The notes beneath the pieces are model-generated. The model ran no database searches. It worked only from the letters and a program-made list of their open reading frames with translations, and was not told the DNA's origin. This document shows, in pieces, positions 34,922-44,348 of a DNA stretch of 64,000 nt; within the stretch, counting starts at the first letter, position 1, and each line of letters begins with the position of its first letter. The stretch covers positions 44,498 through 108,497 of the forward strand of contig CAZTPX010000013.1 of the NCBI GenBank assembly GCA_964615095.1. Direction: 5' to 3'. Source of the stretch: JANXQG01 sp964615095 (GTDB lineage Bacteria; Planctomycetota; Planctomycetia; Pirellulales; Thermoguttaceae). The position numbers were made by a program, and so were the translations under genes.

Positions 34922-37357
34922 GTGGAACTCAAGAACCTGCTCTCGGTCGTCATCGCAGCGCTGACTACGCTGGGCGCGATCCTCTTTGCCATGGGTTCGA
35001 AAGACTCGTTGCTGGCGATGGCAGTGTGGCTGGCGGCTGTCGTTTCGCTGGTGGTCACCGACTTTCTCGGTGCGGTGCGCATGCCGCGCAATCTGGCCTT
35101 GGTGCTGATGTGGGTCGTGCTGGCCATCTTCATACCGCACTTCTTGGTGCAATCCGCCTGGGCCTGGGAGAGCCGCTTACAGACCGTGGCCGGCGTTCTC
35201 ATGTGCCTGCAAATCCTGCTCTTGTTCCAAGACAAGGAACCGCGTGCATTTGGCTGGCTGGCGGTCATGAGCCTGCTACAGGTCGTGGTGGCCGCCCGCT
35301 ACAGCGAGGGCGTCGTCTTCGGCGGTCTACTGATCGTTTACACAATCGTCGGCATATTCGCCTTGTCGCTGCTGGTGCTCTACAGCCAAGCGGAACGGCA
35401 CCGCGGCGAAGTGGACAGCCGCACAAAGACCAGGAAACCGGCGCTAGTAGTACCGAGCGGTCGCTGGCCGTTAGCCACCGTGAAATCGAGCTTTACCAGC
35501 GCGCCGGCGGGCGGCGGCCGTGCGGGAGTGGTCCTGGAGTTGTTCGCCCGACTGGCGCTAACTGCCTTGGGCGCTTCGCTCCTGGCGGCGATTATCTTTT
35601 CCACGGTGCCGCGCCCCCGGCTTCCCGCTTGGCGCGGAGGCGGCGGCCCGAAAACGGTCGCCACGGTGGGTTTCAACGATCAAATCACGCTGGGCGGCCT
35701 GGGCGACACCATCGAAAGCCGCCAGGAAGTCATGCAGTTGAAATTGCTGGATCCGGTCACTCGCGAGATCTATCCGATGTCTGACGACGTCTACTTGCGC
35801 GGTTCCATGGTCACGTCGTACTCGCAAAACCGTTGGCGACGCGAGACGCCAATACCCCCACACCGCTTGCAACCAGATCCACAGTTGTCGCCCAACGCTT
35901 CGCCCGAGAACCTCCTTGAAGGGGAGAAGTTCTCGGAGGACACATTCCGCATCGGCACTCCAGTGATCCAGGAGATTACCACGGAACCCTACCTCGAGCG
36001 GGAGGACATGTTCTACATTTGGCCACTGGCGGAACGGCCTGCGGGCAGCCTCGTTTACAGTGCGCAGATCGGTCGGTTGTGGCGGAAGCCTACATTCAGC
36101 GGCGAGCCCCGCGGCGGCAATTTCAAGTGCGAAGTTGTTACCAGCGGGCTGGTCGACGGGCATCAAGCCAAACTAGTTCCGGTGGCCGGCGAGATCGTCG
36201 TGCTGCCCTATCTACAAATGCCCAGCGGCCAGTGGTCTCTGCCCCGGCTCACGGCCCTGGCCGGGCAATGGCTGAAGGAAGGTGGCCTGTCTCCAAACAA
36301 CCGCAACGAAGTGGCCCGGTGTTTCGAGCGGCAGCTTTCCAGTTCCGGCCAGTTTCAGTACACCTTGCAAGGACCGGAGCGCGACACGTCGATCGACGCC
36401 ATCGAGGACTTCGTTTCCAACAATCGCCGCGGACACTGCGAATACTTTGCCACGGCCCTGGCCTTGATGCTCCGTAGCCAAGGCATTCCCTCGCGGGTCG
36501 TCTTGGGCTACCACTGCGACGAATGGCACGAGGACCTGCAATGCTATCAGGTCCGCCAATTGCACGCGCACGCCTGGGTCGAAGCCTTTCTCAACCCCGA
36601 CCAGATACCGGAGTCGTTCCGGCAAGGAGCGCCGCAGCACCGCTGGGATAATGGCGGCTGGCTGCGGCTGGATGCCACGCCGGCCGGGGAAACCGGCACG
36701 CAGGCCGCCGAGCGGACGGCGTGGGGCGCCTGGCAGACGCGCTGGCACAATCTGCAACGTTCTTGGAACAAGTACATCGTGGAAATGGACCGCAAGCGGC
36801 AACGCGAATCGGTCTATGAGCCGATTTCCCGGGCCACGCGAAGCCTCACCAGCCGCTTGTTCAATCCCCACTGGTGGAAGGAGCTTATTGTGGGCCTGTG
36901 GGCCTACTTGGCCACAATGCTGCGAAGCGGTATCATGGGATGGCTACAGGGGGCGGCGGTCGTGGCCGCGATCGTGATCGTGCCCCTGCTGGTCGGATGG
37001 TGGCTGGCAGGCCGCCTGGGCAGGCTCTGGCGGCGGCTCTCGGGAAACGTTGGTCGTCGCGGGACCGGGGCACGCAGCTCGATCGAGTTCTACCGCCGTT
37101 TCGAGCAGATCGTTGCCCGGCTGGGCTTGCAACGTCCCGCCGGACAGACCCCCCGCGAGTTTGCCCGGGCCGTCGGCACCCGCCTGGCCGCCGTTAGCGG
37201 GCAGGCCGACTTGCCCGCGCGGGCGATGTTGGTGGCCGAGGCATTTTACAGCGTCCGTTTCGGCCGGCACGAATTGGACGCCGTGGCCGCGCGGACCGTG
37301 CAGCAGGCCTTGGGAGAATTGGCGGCCGGCGCTGAAAAGGGGAATATTCAAGCATGA
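34922..37357 (+). CDS. TgpA-like membrane transglutaminase
   Basis: 811 residues. About six membrane helices fill the first 220 residues. The periplasmic transglutaminase-like domain has the cysteine/histidine/aspartate triad in NRRGHCEYFATALALMLRS, QLHAHAWVEAF and GWLRLDATPAG. Another helix (GAAVVAAIVIVPLLVGWWLAG) and a DUF4129-type tail (EFYRRFEQIVARLGLQR) follow. Start codon is GTG, 5 nt after the DUF58 stop. MoxR-DUF58-TgpA clusters are widespread and thought to act on cell-envelope proteins, but the substrates are unknown. The stop overlaps the next start by 4 nt. Confidence 0.92.
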   Translation: MELKNLLSVVIAALTTLGAILFAMGSKDSLLAMAVWLAAVVSLVVTDFLGAVRMPRNLALVLMWVVLAIFIPHFLVQSAWAWESRLQTVAGVLMCLQILLLFQDKEPRAFGWLAVMSLLQVVVAARYSEGVVFGGLLIVYTIVGIFALSLLVLYSQAERHRGEVDSRTKTRKPALVVPSGRWPLATVKSSFTSAPAGGGRAGVVLELFARLALTALGASLLAAIIFSTVPRPRLPAWRGGGGPKTVATVGFNDQITLGGLGDTIESRQEVMQLKLLDPVTREIYPMSDDVYLRGSMVTSYSQNRWRRETPIPPHRLQPDPQLSPNASPENLLEGEKFSEDTFRIGTPVIQEITTEPYLEREDMFYIWPLAERPAGSLVYSAQIGRLWRKPTFSGEPRGGNFKCEVVTSGLVDGHQAKLVPVAGEIVVLPYLQMPSGQWSLPRLTALAGQWLKEGGLSPNNRNEVARCFERQLSSSGQFQYTLQGPERDTSIDAIEDFVSNNRRGHCEYFATALALMLRSQGIPSRVVLGYHCDEWHEDLQCYQVRQLHAHAWVEAFLNPDQIPESFRQGAPQHRWDNGGWLRLDATPAGETGTQAAERTAWGAWQTRWHNLQRSWNKYIVEMDRKRQRESVYEPISRATRSLTSRLFNPHWWKELIVGLWAYLATMLRSGIMGWLQGAAVVAAIVIVPLLVGWWLAGRLGRLWRRLSGNVGRRGTGARSSIEFYRRFEQIVARLGLQRPAGQTPREFARAVGTRLAAVSGQADLPARAMLVAEAFYSVRFGRHELDAVAARTVQQALGELAAGAEKGNIQA

Positions 37358-38388
37358 AAATCGGGTTGGTTGGATATCAGGGTTCCGGCAAGAGCACGGT
37401 CTTCGAGTGGATGACGGGCCAGAGGCCCGATCCGGCCCTGGGCCACACCGCGCAGAGTGCGATGGCCGTCATTCCGGAGCCGCGAATCGAGAAACTCTGC
37501 CAGATCTACAAGCCCAAGAAAGTCTCGCAGGCCTCTCTGGAATTGGTCGACACACCGGGTCTCAGCCGCAGCCACGAGGGCAGTGCCGCCCGGCTGGCGT
37601 TGATCCGCGAGGCCGGCTGCCTGGTGCTGGTGATCGGCGCTTTCGGCCGTAACGATCCCCAGGCCGATCTGGAGACCTTCGACGCCGACCTGATCCTTGC
37701 GGACATGGAAATCGTTTCCAATCGTATCACGCGAGTCGAGGAGTCGTTGCGCAAGCCGGTACCCAAACAGGAGCGCGAGGGCCTGCTGCACGAGGAGGCC
37801 ACGCTAAAGACGGTGATGGAAGCCCTAGAGCGAGGCAAGCCGCTACGCGAGAGCGACATGACCGACGACCAGCTCCGCGTCACGCGTTCGTTCCGCCTCT
37901 TCGGCGAGAAGCCGCGGGTGGTGATCTTCAATACGGCCGACGACGAGGCCAATCCCGAGCGGTTTACGTCGCTTAGCACGCCGGAAACTCCCATGCTGGC
38001 CGTGCCCGCCGGGCTGGAGTTGGAACTGGCCAAGATGAGTCCCGCCGATCGGGCCGAGTTCCAGGCCGAGATGGGCGTGGGCGGCACGGACCGCGACGCC
38101 ATCATCCGCACCTTACTGAAGACTTCCGGTCAGCGACTATTCCTTACGGCCGGCGAGAAGGAGGTCCGTTCCTGGCTGCTCCACCAGGGCGGTACTGCGT
38201 TGGACGCGGCCGCCGCGATCCACACCGACCTAGCCAAGGGCTTCATCCGCGCCGAGATCTTCGACTTCCGCGACTTGGTACGTTTGGGCAGCGAGCGCGA
38301 AGTCAAAGCCTCTCACCTCGTGCGGCAGGAGCCTAAGGGCTATGTCATTCAGGACGACGACATCCTCTTCATCCACTTTAGCAAGTGA
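37354..38388 (+). CDS. YchF/OLA1-like GTPase
   Basis: 344 residues. The P-loop reads GLVGYQGSGKSTVFEWMTG; the usual family form is GLPNVGKST, so the loop is atypical. ASLELVDTPGLS is the switch II DxxG region and VVIFNTADDEANP replaces the NKxD guanine motif, as in the NxxE-type YchF clade. The C-terminal TGS-like part (GFIRAEIFDFRDLVRLGS, GYVIQDDDILFIHFSK) confirms the family, whose members bind ATP as well as GTP and associate with ribosomes. It overlaps the transglutaminase by ATGA and closes the operon. Why it sits there is unclear. Confidence 0.8.
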   Translation: MKIGLVGYQGSGKSTVFEWMTGQRPDPALGHTAQSAMAVIPEPRIEKLCQIYKPKKVSQASLELVDTPGLSRSHEGSAARLALIREAGCLVLVIGAFGRNDPQADLETFDADLILADMEIVSNRITRVEESLRKPVPKQEREGLLHEEATLKTVMEALERGKPLRESDMTDDQLRVTRSFRLFGEKPRVVIFNTADDEANPERFTSLSTPETPMLAVPAGLELELAKMSPADRAEFQAEMGVGGTDRDAIIRTLLKTSGQRLFLTAGEKEVRSWLLHQGGTALDAAAAIHTDLAKGFIRAEIFDFRDLVRLGSEREVKASHLVRQEPKGYVIQDDDILFIHFSK

Positions 38389-38402
38389 GGATCCCGATTG
38401 GT

Positions 38403-38475
38403 AACATTTCAGCGGAATGAAGTGCTTCTCGGAGACCCCACCGAGCCGAGTACCTTCTGGGTGTAAATTGCTTGC
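38403..38475. repeat. Dispersed repeat, inverted copy 1
   Basis: About 70 bases match, in inverted orientation, bases 54452-54521 (shared core TTCAGCGGAATGAAGTG and GAGACCCCACCGAGCC). A shorter match to the first 14 bases occurs near 41528. It lies between the GTPase and the next gene. Confidence 0.75.
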
Positions 38476-38538
38476 ATGGCCGCTGCTTATCACCCATAAT
38501 GGTAGGAGGAGCCGGCGAAACCCGAAGGATACTGTGCC

Positions 38539-39996
38539 ATGGTCGAAAAACGTTTTAGGCTGTCACTCCGACGGCTGACTCGGTCGGCCGTGGCTGTTGC
38601 AGGCGCAATCATCGTTGCCTGGCCTTTCCAGCAGGTTTCTAGCCAGGAGGTTGCCAATCCCGATCGCGAGAAAGCCGCCCAGCCGAAACCGGCGGCTGAC
38701 AGCGAAAAACGCGCGCAGTCCGATGAGCCGGGGAATGCCGCCACTTGGCTGCAAGCCCAGGATATGTCGGGATCCTCGCCGCAGAGCGAGCAGGCGGTGG
38801 ACCTAGCCCTGGCCTGGCTGGCCGAACACCAGTTGGCCAACGGCGGATGGAGCTTCGACCACCGCCTCGGCGCCTGCCGCGGCCGTTGCTCGAATCCGGG
38901 CAGGGTGGCCGCCGGGGCGGTCAACGGGGCGACGGGCCTGGGCCTGCTGCCCTTCATCGACCACGGCAACACGCACCAGAGCGGCGCCTATCGGCAGAAC
39001 GTGGCCGCCGGCCTGCAATTCCTCATGGCGCGGATGGCCAACGACGGCTCCCTCTGGGAACTGGGCGGCACGATGTACTCGCACGCCCTGGGACTGTGGG
39101 CGATGTGCGAAGATCTGCGGATCGAGAAAGAAACACCGGGGCTCGGCGCGGAATTCACCTCTCCGTCATCGGCCGCGACGGAGAAGAAAACCACGCGGCC
39201 CACGGTGAACCATGCCGCGACGACCGCGAACTCCAAGACCGGCCGTCCCACCGCTCAGCAGCTGAAGGAGCGGAAGCAGCGGAAGCAGCGGGAATTGCTG
39301 GACCAGCGGATCGCCGCCGCGGCGTCGAAGGCCCTGGCCTATGCGCTGGCCTGCCAGGACTCGCGCGGGGGCGGTTGGCGATACCTGCCCGGCAGTTCGG
39401 ACAGCGACATCACGGTCACCGGCTGGCACGTGCTGGCCCTGCACAGCGCCACCGCGATCAACCTGCCCATCCCCACGCGGACATCGCTGGGGGTCACTTC
39501 GCACTTGAATTCCCTGCAAGGCAACTATGGCGCGGCCTATGGATATCGCCACTCGGCAATCGAAGCGACACCTTTGCGCTCCGCGGTCGGCCTGTTGTGC
39601 CGCGATTACACGGGCTGGAATCGCCAGCAATTGCAGCGCGGGGTCGAGATCCTGGCCACCCTGGGACCGTCGGAATTCGACATGTACTACAACTTCTACG
39701 CCACGCTCTTGCTGCACGACTACGGCGGGCCGCTCTGGGACAACTGGAATCGCAAGTTGCGCGACTACCTGATCCGCACGCAGTCGCGCCTCGGCCATGA
39801 AACGGGGAGCTGGAGCTTCCGCGCCTCGAAGAGCAACTTGATGGGCGGCCGCCACTTCGACACCTGCCTGGCCTGCCTGCTCCTGGAAAGCTCCTACAGC
39901 AGCAAGCCGGCCTACGCGTCCACGCAGCCGGCCAAGGCCAAGCCGGCCAAGCCAGCACCCGACAGAACGGGCGACGCGCCTGCCAAACCGGAATAA
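38539..39996 (+). CDS. Secreted terpenoid-cyclase/prenyltransferase-fold repeat protein
   Basis: 485 residues with a signal-anchor (SAVAVAGAIIVAWPFQQVSSQ). Alpha-barrel repeats of the squalene-hopene-cyclase-like fold appear: LAWLAEHQLANGGWSFDHRL, ALACQDSRGGGWRYLPGSS, LLHDYGGPLWDNW and ETGSWSF. The catalytic DxDD motif of true cyclases is absent; SDSDITVTGWHVLAL is the typical planctomycete form. It is therefore probably not a hopanoid enzyme but a periplasmic or secreted member of an expanded family of unknown role. A MITE-like element follows its stop directly. Confidence 0.82.
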   Translation: MVEKRFRLSLRRLTRSAVAVAGAIIVAWPFQQVSSQEVANPDREKAAQPKPAADSEKRAQSDEPGNAATWLQAQDMSGSSPQSEQAVDLALAWLAEHQLANGGWSFDHRLGACRGRCSNPGRVAAGAVNGATGLGLLPFIDHGNTHQSGAYRQNVAAGLQFLMARMANDGSLWELGGTMYSHALGLWAMCEDLRIEKETPGLGAEFTSPSSAATEKKTTRPTVNHAATTANSKTGRPTAQQLKERKQRKQRELLDQRIAAAASKALAYALACQDSRGGGWRYLPGSSDSDITVTGWHVLALHSATAINLPIPTRTSLGVTSHLNSLQGNYGAAYGYRHSAIEATPLRSAVGLLCRDYTGWNRQQLQRGVEILATLGPSEFDMYYNFYATLLLHDYGGPLWDNWNRKLRDYLIRTQSRLGHETGSWSFRASKSNLMGGRHFDTCLACLLLESSYSSKPAYASTQPAKAKPAKPAPDRTGDAPAKPE

Positions 39997-40000
39997 GGGG

Positions 40001-40142
40001 CGACCGACGAATAACTTCCGGATTTGGGTGGCATGCCTTAAGCCTTCTAGGCTAGGCATGTTGGCCACCGACATGCCTAGCCTAGAAGGTTTAAGGCATG
40101 CCACCCTCACAGAAACACGGAGGTTTTTTATCGTCCAGTCCT
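40001..40142. repeat. MITE-like hairpin element, copy 2
   Basis: Hairpin arms 40026-40060 and 40072-40106 (35 bp, one mismatch) match copy 1 at 20817-20897, including the 11-nt loop. Here both terminal sequences are visible: GACCGACGAATAACTTCCG on the left and, inverted, the tail GGAGGTTTTTTATCGTCCAG on the right. They form imperfect terminal inverted repeats and make this a complete non-autonomous element of about 140 nt. Confidence 0.85.
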
Positions 40143-40184
40143 GAGTACATTTCGTAATCACGACAGTTATGGACTTGCCAATCC

Positions 40185-41312
40185 TTAGAACGCGTACTCC
40201 AGGCCCACCGTCGCACCGTGATAGAACGCGCCGGAGTTGCAATTGACGCCAATCGCATGCACGGCTTTGGGCACAAGATCAACCGAAGTTTCCTGGATCT
40301 GTCCGGGCGCTAAGGCAACGCCTTCCAGCCAGATCACTTCATAACCGGCCCTCAACGCTAGGGCGTTAGTAACTTGATACTTGCCCTGCAAGCCGGTTTC
40401 GCCCACGAAGGCGGCGTGGGTGCTCGAATCGGACCCTGTTCTCACTTGCTTCGCGATCACGCTGACGGAGGTCGTCTGCTCCGCGAAATTGTCGAAAACC
40501 CCGGCCTTTGCCAAGCCGTTGATCGAAAAGCGATCACGCTCCCAAAGTTTCCCGTCGGCGCCGATCTGGAAACCAAAGAGATTATTGGTCGTAGTCGTAT
40601 TCCAGAAGGGCGGTTCCCAGGAGGGGACGGGGGGGAACAACGTTCCGTCAAGATTCTCGCCCAGGTTGATCCAACGGAATCCAGCCAGCGCGGTTACGCG
40701 GGGATCGGGATTCCAGCGCACGTTGCACTCCGCATTATAAAGCTTCGTGGCATAGTCCCAGGCCATTGCCTGGTTGGGAACCTGAGTGGTTTGCACGAAG
40801 TTGACGGCGGACTTCATTACCAGCACCTGGGTCGGACTATCGGGCGTAATGACCCTGTCGCTGTTCCAACCGTCGATCTGAAAGTAGGACAATTCCCAGT
40901 CGTAGCCGCCGTCGCCGTGGCGAATCAAGCCTAGTCGCGGCCCGCCGCAGAAACCTTGCTGGAAATCGCTGCTGTTGAAAGTTTCAACGCCAGGCATGGT
41001 AAACGCATCTGGCACGGTTGGTACTCTGCTGACAAGCACCTGATTCGCGCCGCCGAGGCGGTCGAGGATGATGAAATCGGCCGAGGCGGTCCAACGCGGA
41101 CAAAAACACGGCGGACAGCAGCCCTCGTCACAGCAACCGGCCGACTGCGCCGACTCAGCTACCGTTTGGGAATACTGCGGCGCTGAATCTTCCCCAGGGC
41201 TGGTGAGCAAAGGGCAGCCGGCCGGTTCGTTCTGGCCTAGGGCGGCGGCGGAGTCTGCCGCCCATGTTAGAATCGCGCAAACAGCAGTTCCCAACAAGTT
41301 GCGAGCATTCAT
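40185..41312 (-). CDS. BBP7-family outer-membrane beta-barrel protein
   Basis: About 375 residues. Signal peptide (LLGTAVCAILTWAADSAAALG), a cysteine-rich linker (CCDEGCCPPCFCPRW), then a barrel opening TASADFIILDRLGGANQVLV, which is the BBP7 signature seen across planctomycetes. Regular amphipathic strands follow (YDWELSYFQIDGWN, ALAGFRWINLGENLDG, RAGYEVIWLEGVAL) and the protein ends in GLEYAF, a typical barrel terminus. The start is ATG 41310-41312, as AAGGAGG lies 7 nt upstream; the longer open frame is not coding. Function unknown, probably a porin-like surface protein. Confidence 0.9.
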   Translation of the reverse strand: MNARNLLGTAVCAILTWAADSAAALGQNEPAGCPLLTSPGEDSAPQYSQTVAESAQSAGCCDEGCCPPCFCPRWTASADFIILDRLGGANQVLVSRVPTVPDAFTMPGVETFNSSDFQQGFCGGPRLGLIRHGDGGYDWELSYFQIDGWNSDRVITPDSPTQVLVMKSAVNFVQTTQVPNQAMAWDYATKLYNAECNVRWNPDPRVTALAGFRWINLGENLDGTLFPPVPSWEPPFWNTTTTNNLFGFQIGADGKLWERDRFSINGLAKAGVFDNFAEQTTSVSVIAKQVRTGSDSSTHAAFVGETGLQGKYQVTNALALRAGYEVIWLEGVALAPGQIQETSVDLVPKAVHAIGVNCNSGAFYHGATVGLEYAF

Positions 41313-41707
41313 CGATTTTCCTCCTTGCACGATGAGGCACGTCCCGCGGGAGCAATGCCAGCAACTCGTATCGACCTCGAAAAACGCCGCTAGAAAGGCA
41401 AAAAAACGGATGCTGGGGAAGATACGCGCACTGCCAGCCACATAATCCGCTTGGAAGGAAAGCGGCATACAAAGCGCAAGTTGACGATAGAACCGGTTTT
41501 TCCAGACACGATACACGGCCAGCGTGAGATTTCAGCGGAATGCAGCAACGACCCCTGCCGTAAATCCGGCACGCTTTGCCCGGTCAAACGAGAATTAACA
41601 GGGAGCCGCCAATCAATTTCTTACAGAGATTTTGCGCAGGTCTCACAGAGCGATGTGATAATTAGACTGTTATGCCAACATTCTAGAATCCAGGAAGGAG
41701 CCCCATT
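41313..41707. other. Divergent promoter region
   Basis: About 395 bases between the divergent BBP7 and PHP-glycosyltransferase genes. It carries a fragment of the dispersed repeat near 41528 and AT-rich patches close to both starts. No gene is seen. Confidence 0.45.
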
Positions 41708-44191
41708 ATGCACGATGCACGTGTCTCGAAGTGCGATCTCCACGTTCACAGCAAGTACTCCGATCGCCCCAGCGAATGGTTTCTGCGCCGCCTGGGAACA
41801 CCGGAGTCGTTTGTCGAACCGCTGGATCTCTACCGCAATGCGCTCCGCAAGGGGATGGATTTTGTAACCATCTCCGACCACAACTCGATTCGCGGGGCGT
41901 TGGAAATCGCCCATCTTCCCGGCGCGTTCATCTCCAATGAAGTCACGACCTATTTCCCGGAAAACGGCAGCAAGGTCCACGTCCTGGTCAGCGGCATCAA
42001 CGAAGAGCAGTTCCGCATGATTCAGGAGCTGCGGGCGGACATCTACCGCTTGCAAGAGTACTTGATGGGCGAGGACATCGTCTCTTCGGTGGCCCATGTG
42101 CTCTTCCGGGTCAACGGGCGGTTGACTATCGACCAGTTCGAACGCTTGCTGTTGCTCTTTCCGCGTTTCGAACTGATCAACGGATCGCGCGATCGCCGCG
42201 CGGCAGATCTGCTGGGAGCCATCCTCGGCAGCCTCACGCCGGACATGATTTCCGCTATGGCCGAGCGACAGGGCATCGAGCCTAATGGGCCGCAGCCTTG
42301 GAAGAAATGGCTGACTGCGGGCAGCGACGACCACAGCGGCGCTTATACGGCTACGGCCTATACGCAGACGCCGCTGGCTTCCGACGTCGCCGAATACCTG
42401 GCCTTCCTGCGGCGGGGCGAACACGAAGCCGACGGCGCGTGCGGGGGCAGCGTGCTGATGGCCCACGCCTTCTATCACATCGCCTACAGCTATTACCAGG
42501 ACCGGTTCGTCCGCGGCAGCCAGGGCGGCAAGCCGACACTGGTGGGCCAACTCTTCGAACGGCTGCTGAAAAAGCCCATGCAGGAGAGTTCCAGTTGGAG
42601 CCTGAAGGGGCTTGCCACGCGGTTCTTCGTCTCGCGGCAATTGAGCAAGCTGAACGAGACGGAGCGGCAATTGGTGTCCGAGTTCCGCCGCTTGTTTTCC
42701 GACCCGGCGGAACAGCATACGGCCCAGCCGTTGATGGACGACCGCCGCACGTTCCGCATCGCCTGCCATATCAGCCACGTGCTGGGTTACAGTTTCCTGC
42801 AGCGTTTCATCGAGTTCGCCCGCCAGGGCAAGCTGATGGAGAGCCTGCAAACGGTGGCCTCGCTGGCTCCCGTGGCCTTGAGCATGGCCCCTTACATGGC
42901 GGCCTTCAACACGCAGCACAAGGACGAGCGGTTCCACAAGGCGGTTGCGGCCTATTTCCCGGCCGCCGGCCATTTGCGCCGCCCCAGCGATAGTAAAGCC
43001 TGGATCACCGACACGTTCGCGGAAGTCAATGGGGTGAGCCGCACGATCCAGGTGCTCGCCGAAACCGCCCGCCACACGGGGCGGAAGTTGGTCGTGCTGA
43101 CCAGCATGGAGAAGATGGTCGAGACCAAGGTCGACCTGAAGAATTTTCCGCCCGTGGGGACCTTCCCTTTGCCCGAATATGAATCGCAGGCGCTCGCTTT
43201 CCCGCCCTTCCTGGAAGTTTTCGAGTACATCGAGCGGCATCGCTTCAACGAGCTGATCATCTCCACGCCCGGCCCCATGGGCCTGACCGGGTTGGCCGCT
43301 GCCCGCTTGCTGGGCCTGCGGACCACGGGCATCTATCATACCGACTTCGTGCAATATGTGAGGCACTTGACCCAGGACGACGAGTTGGCCGACTTGACCT
43401 GGCAGTACATGCGCTGGTTCTACGAGCAATGCACCACGATCCTCGTGCCCACGGAAACCTATCGCCGGCAACTGGTGGACAACGGTTTCGAGCCATCCAA
43501 ACTGGGCGTGATGGCCCGCGGGGTCGATGCCCGTCTTTTCCATCCTTCCAAGGCCTCGCCGGCGCTGTTCGAACGTTTCGGCCAGGCGAACCATTTCCAT
43601 TTCCTGTACGTAGGACGGATATCGAAGGAAAAGAACATCGACACGTTGGTCGACGCTTTCGAGGAGGTTGTCCGCCACGGCCGCCAGGCGAGCCTGCTTT
43701 TCGTGGGCGACGGGCCTCACCGAGCGGCCTTGGAGGCCCGCTGCCGCAATCGGCCTATTGCCTTCGCCGGTATACTGGAAGGAGAAGAACTGGCCCGGGC
43801 CTATGCCAGCGGCGACTGCATGGTCTTCCCCTCGACGACCGACACCTTCGGCAACGTGGTCCTGGAGGCCCAGGCCTCGGGGCTGCCGGTGATCGTCAGT
43901 AACGTGGGCGGTCCGGCGGAAATCGTGGGGCGGCACGACTCGGGGATGGTCGTCGATCTGTCGCAGCCGCAGGCCTTGGCCGGCGCCATGGAGAAGATCA
44001 TGCTCGACGCCGATCTCCGCCGCGAACTGCGCAGCCGTGGGCTGCGCAACGCCGCCGAGAGCAAGTGGGAAAACGTGTTGGAAGAGTTCTGGAGCCGCGA
44101 CGAATCCGACTCCGAGAAGACAGACAGCGAATCCTGTTGGCCGTGCGATACCCGAACCTTACCCGGTGTGATCGCCATGGAGGTCGCCTGA
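41708..44191 (+). CDS. PHP-domain / glycosyltransferase family 4 fusion protein
   Basis: 827 residues with two halves. The N-terminal PHP phosphoesterase-like domain has the metal ligands in KCDLHVHSKYSDR (D10, H12, H14), TISDHNS (D57, H58), SNEVT (E78) and GSDDHSG. A helical middle follows. The C-terminal half (about residues 410-800) is a GT-B glycosyltransferase: GRISKEKNIDTLVDAFEEV, LLFVGDGPHRAALEARC and FGNVVLEAQASGLPVIVSN, with the catalytic EAQASG glutamate. It probably couples sugar or phosphate hydrolysis to glycan transfer. AAGGAG lies 9 nt before the ATG. Cytoplasmic or membrane-associated; substrates unknown. Confidence 0.88.
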   Translation: MHDARVSKCDLHVHSKYSDRPSEWFLRRLGTPESFVEPLDLYRNALRKGMDFVTISDHNSIRGALEIAHLPGAFISNEVTTYFPENGSKVHVLVSGINEEQFRMIQELRADIYRLQEYLMGEDIVSSVAHVLFRVNGRLTIDQFERLLLLFPRFELINGSRDRRAADLLGAILGSLTPDMISAMAERQGIEPNGPQPWKKWLTAGSDDHSGAYTATAYTQTPLASDVAEYLAFLRRGEHEADGACGGSVLMAHAFYHIAYSYYQDRFVRGSQGGKPTLVGQLFERLLKKPMQESSSWSLKGLATRFFVSRQLSKLNETERQLVSEFRRLFSDPAEQHTAQPLMDDRRTFRIACHISHVLGYSFLQRFIEFARQGKLMESLQTVASLAPVALSMAPYMAAFNTQHKDERFHKAVAAYFPAAGHLRRPSDSKAWITDTFAEVNGVSRTIQVLAETARHTGRKLVVLTSMEKMVETKVDLKNFPPVGTFPLPEYESQALAFPPFLEVFEYIERHRFNELIISTPGPMGLTGLAAARLLGLRTTGIYHTDFVQYVRHLTQDDELADLTWQYMRWFYEQCTTILVPTETYRRQLVDNGFEPSKLGVMARGVDARLFHPSKASPALFERFGQANHFHFLYVGRISKEKNIDTLVDAFEEVVRHGRQASLLFVGDGPHRAALEARCRNRPIAFAGILEGEELARAYASGDCMVFPSTTDTFGNVVLEAQASGLPVIVSNVGGPAEIVGRHDSGMVVDLSQPQALAGAMEKIMLDADLRRELRSRGLRNAAESKWENVLEEFWSRDESDSEKTDSESCWPCDTRTLPGVIAMEVA

Positions 44192-44234
44192 TCGCCGCGC
44201 AAGGCGCGCCGCGGTCAGGCGTAAAGTAGCAGGC

Positions 44235-44275
44235 ATGGCGTACCCGCTTGCGGGTCGTATGCCGTGCGGCGTCAG
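44235..44275. repeat. ACCCGC-TTGC-GGGT palindromic repeat copy
   Basis: GGCATGGCGTACCCGCTTGC followed by GGGTCGTATGCC forms a hairpin sharing the core ACCCGCTTGCGGGTC with elements at 48031-48135, 52146-52184 and 59206-59245. It sits between the PHP fusion gene and the Sel1 gene. Confidence 0.65.
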
Positions 44276-44348
44276 CCGCAGGTGTTGCTGCTTTGCTTGC
44301 CAGAGACCGCATGGCGTCGCCCCTTGACGTGACGAAAAAGAGGCCCCG

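Noticed and set aside
41621..43936. A 771-codon minus-strand open frame
   Set aside because: Antisense shadow of the PHP-glycosyltransferase gene, whose motifs are on the plus strand.
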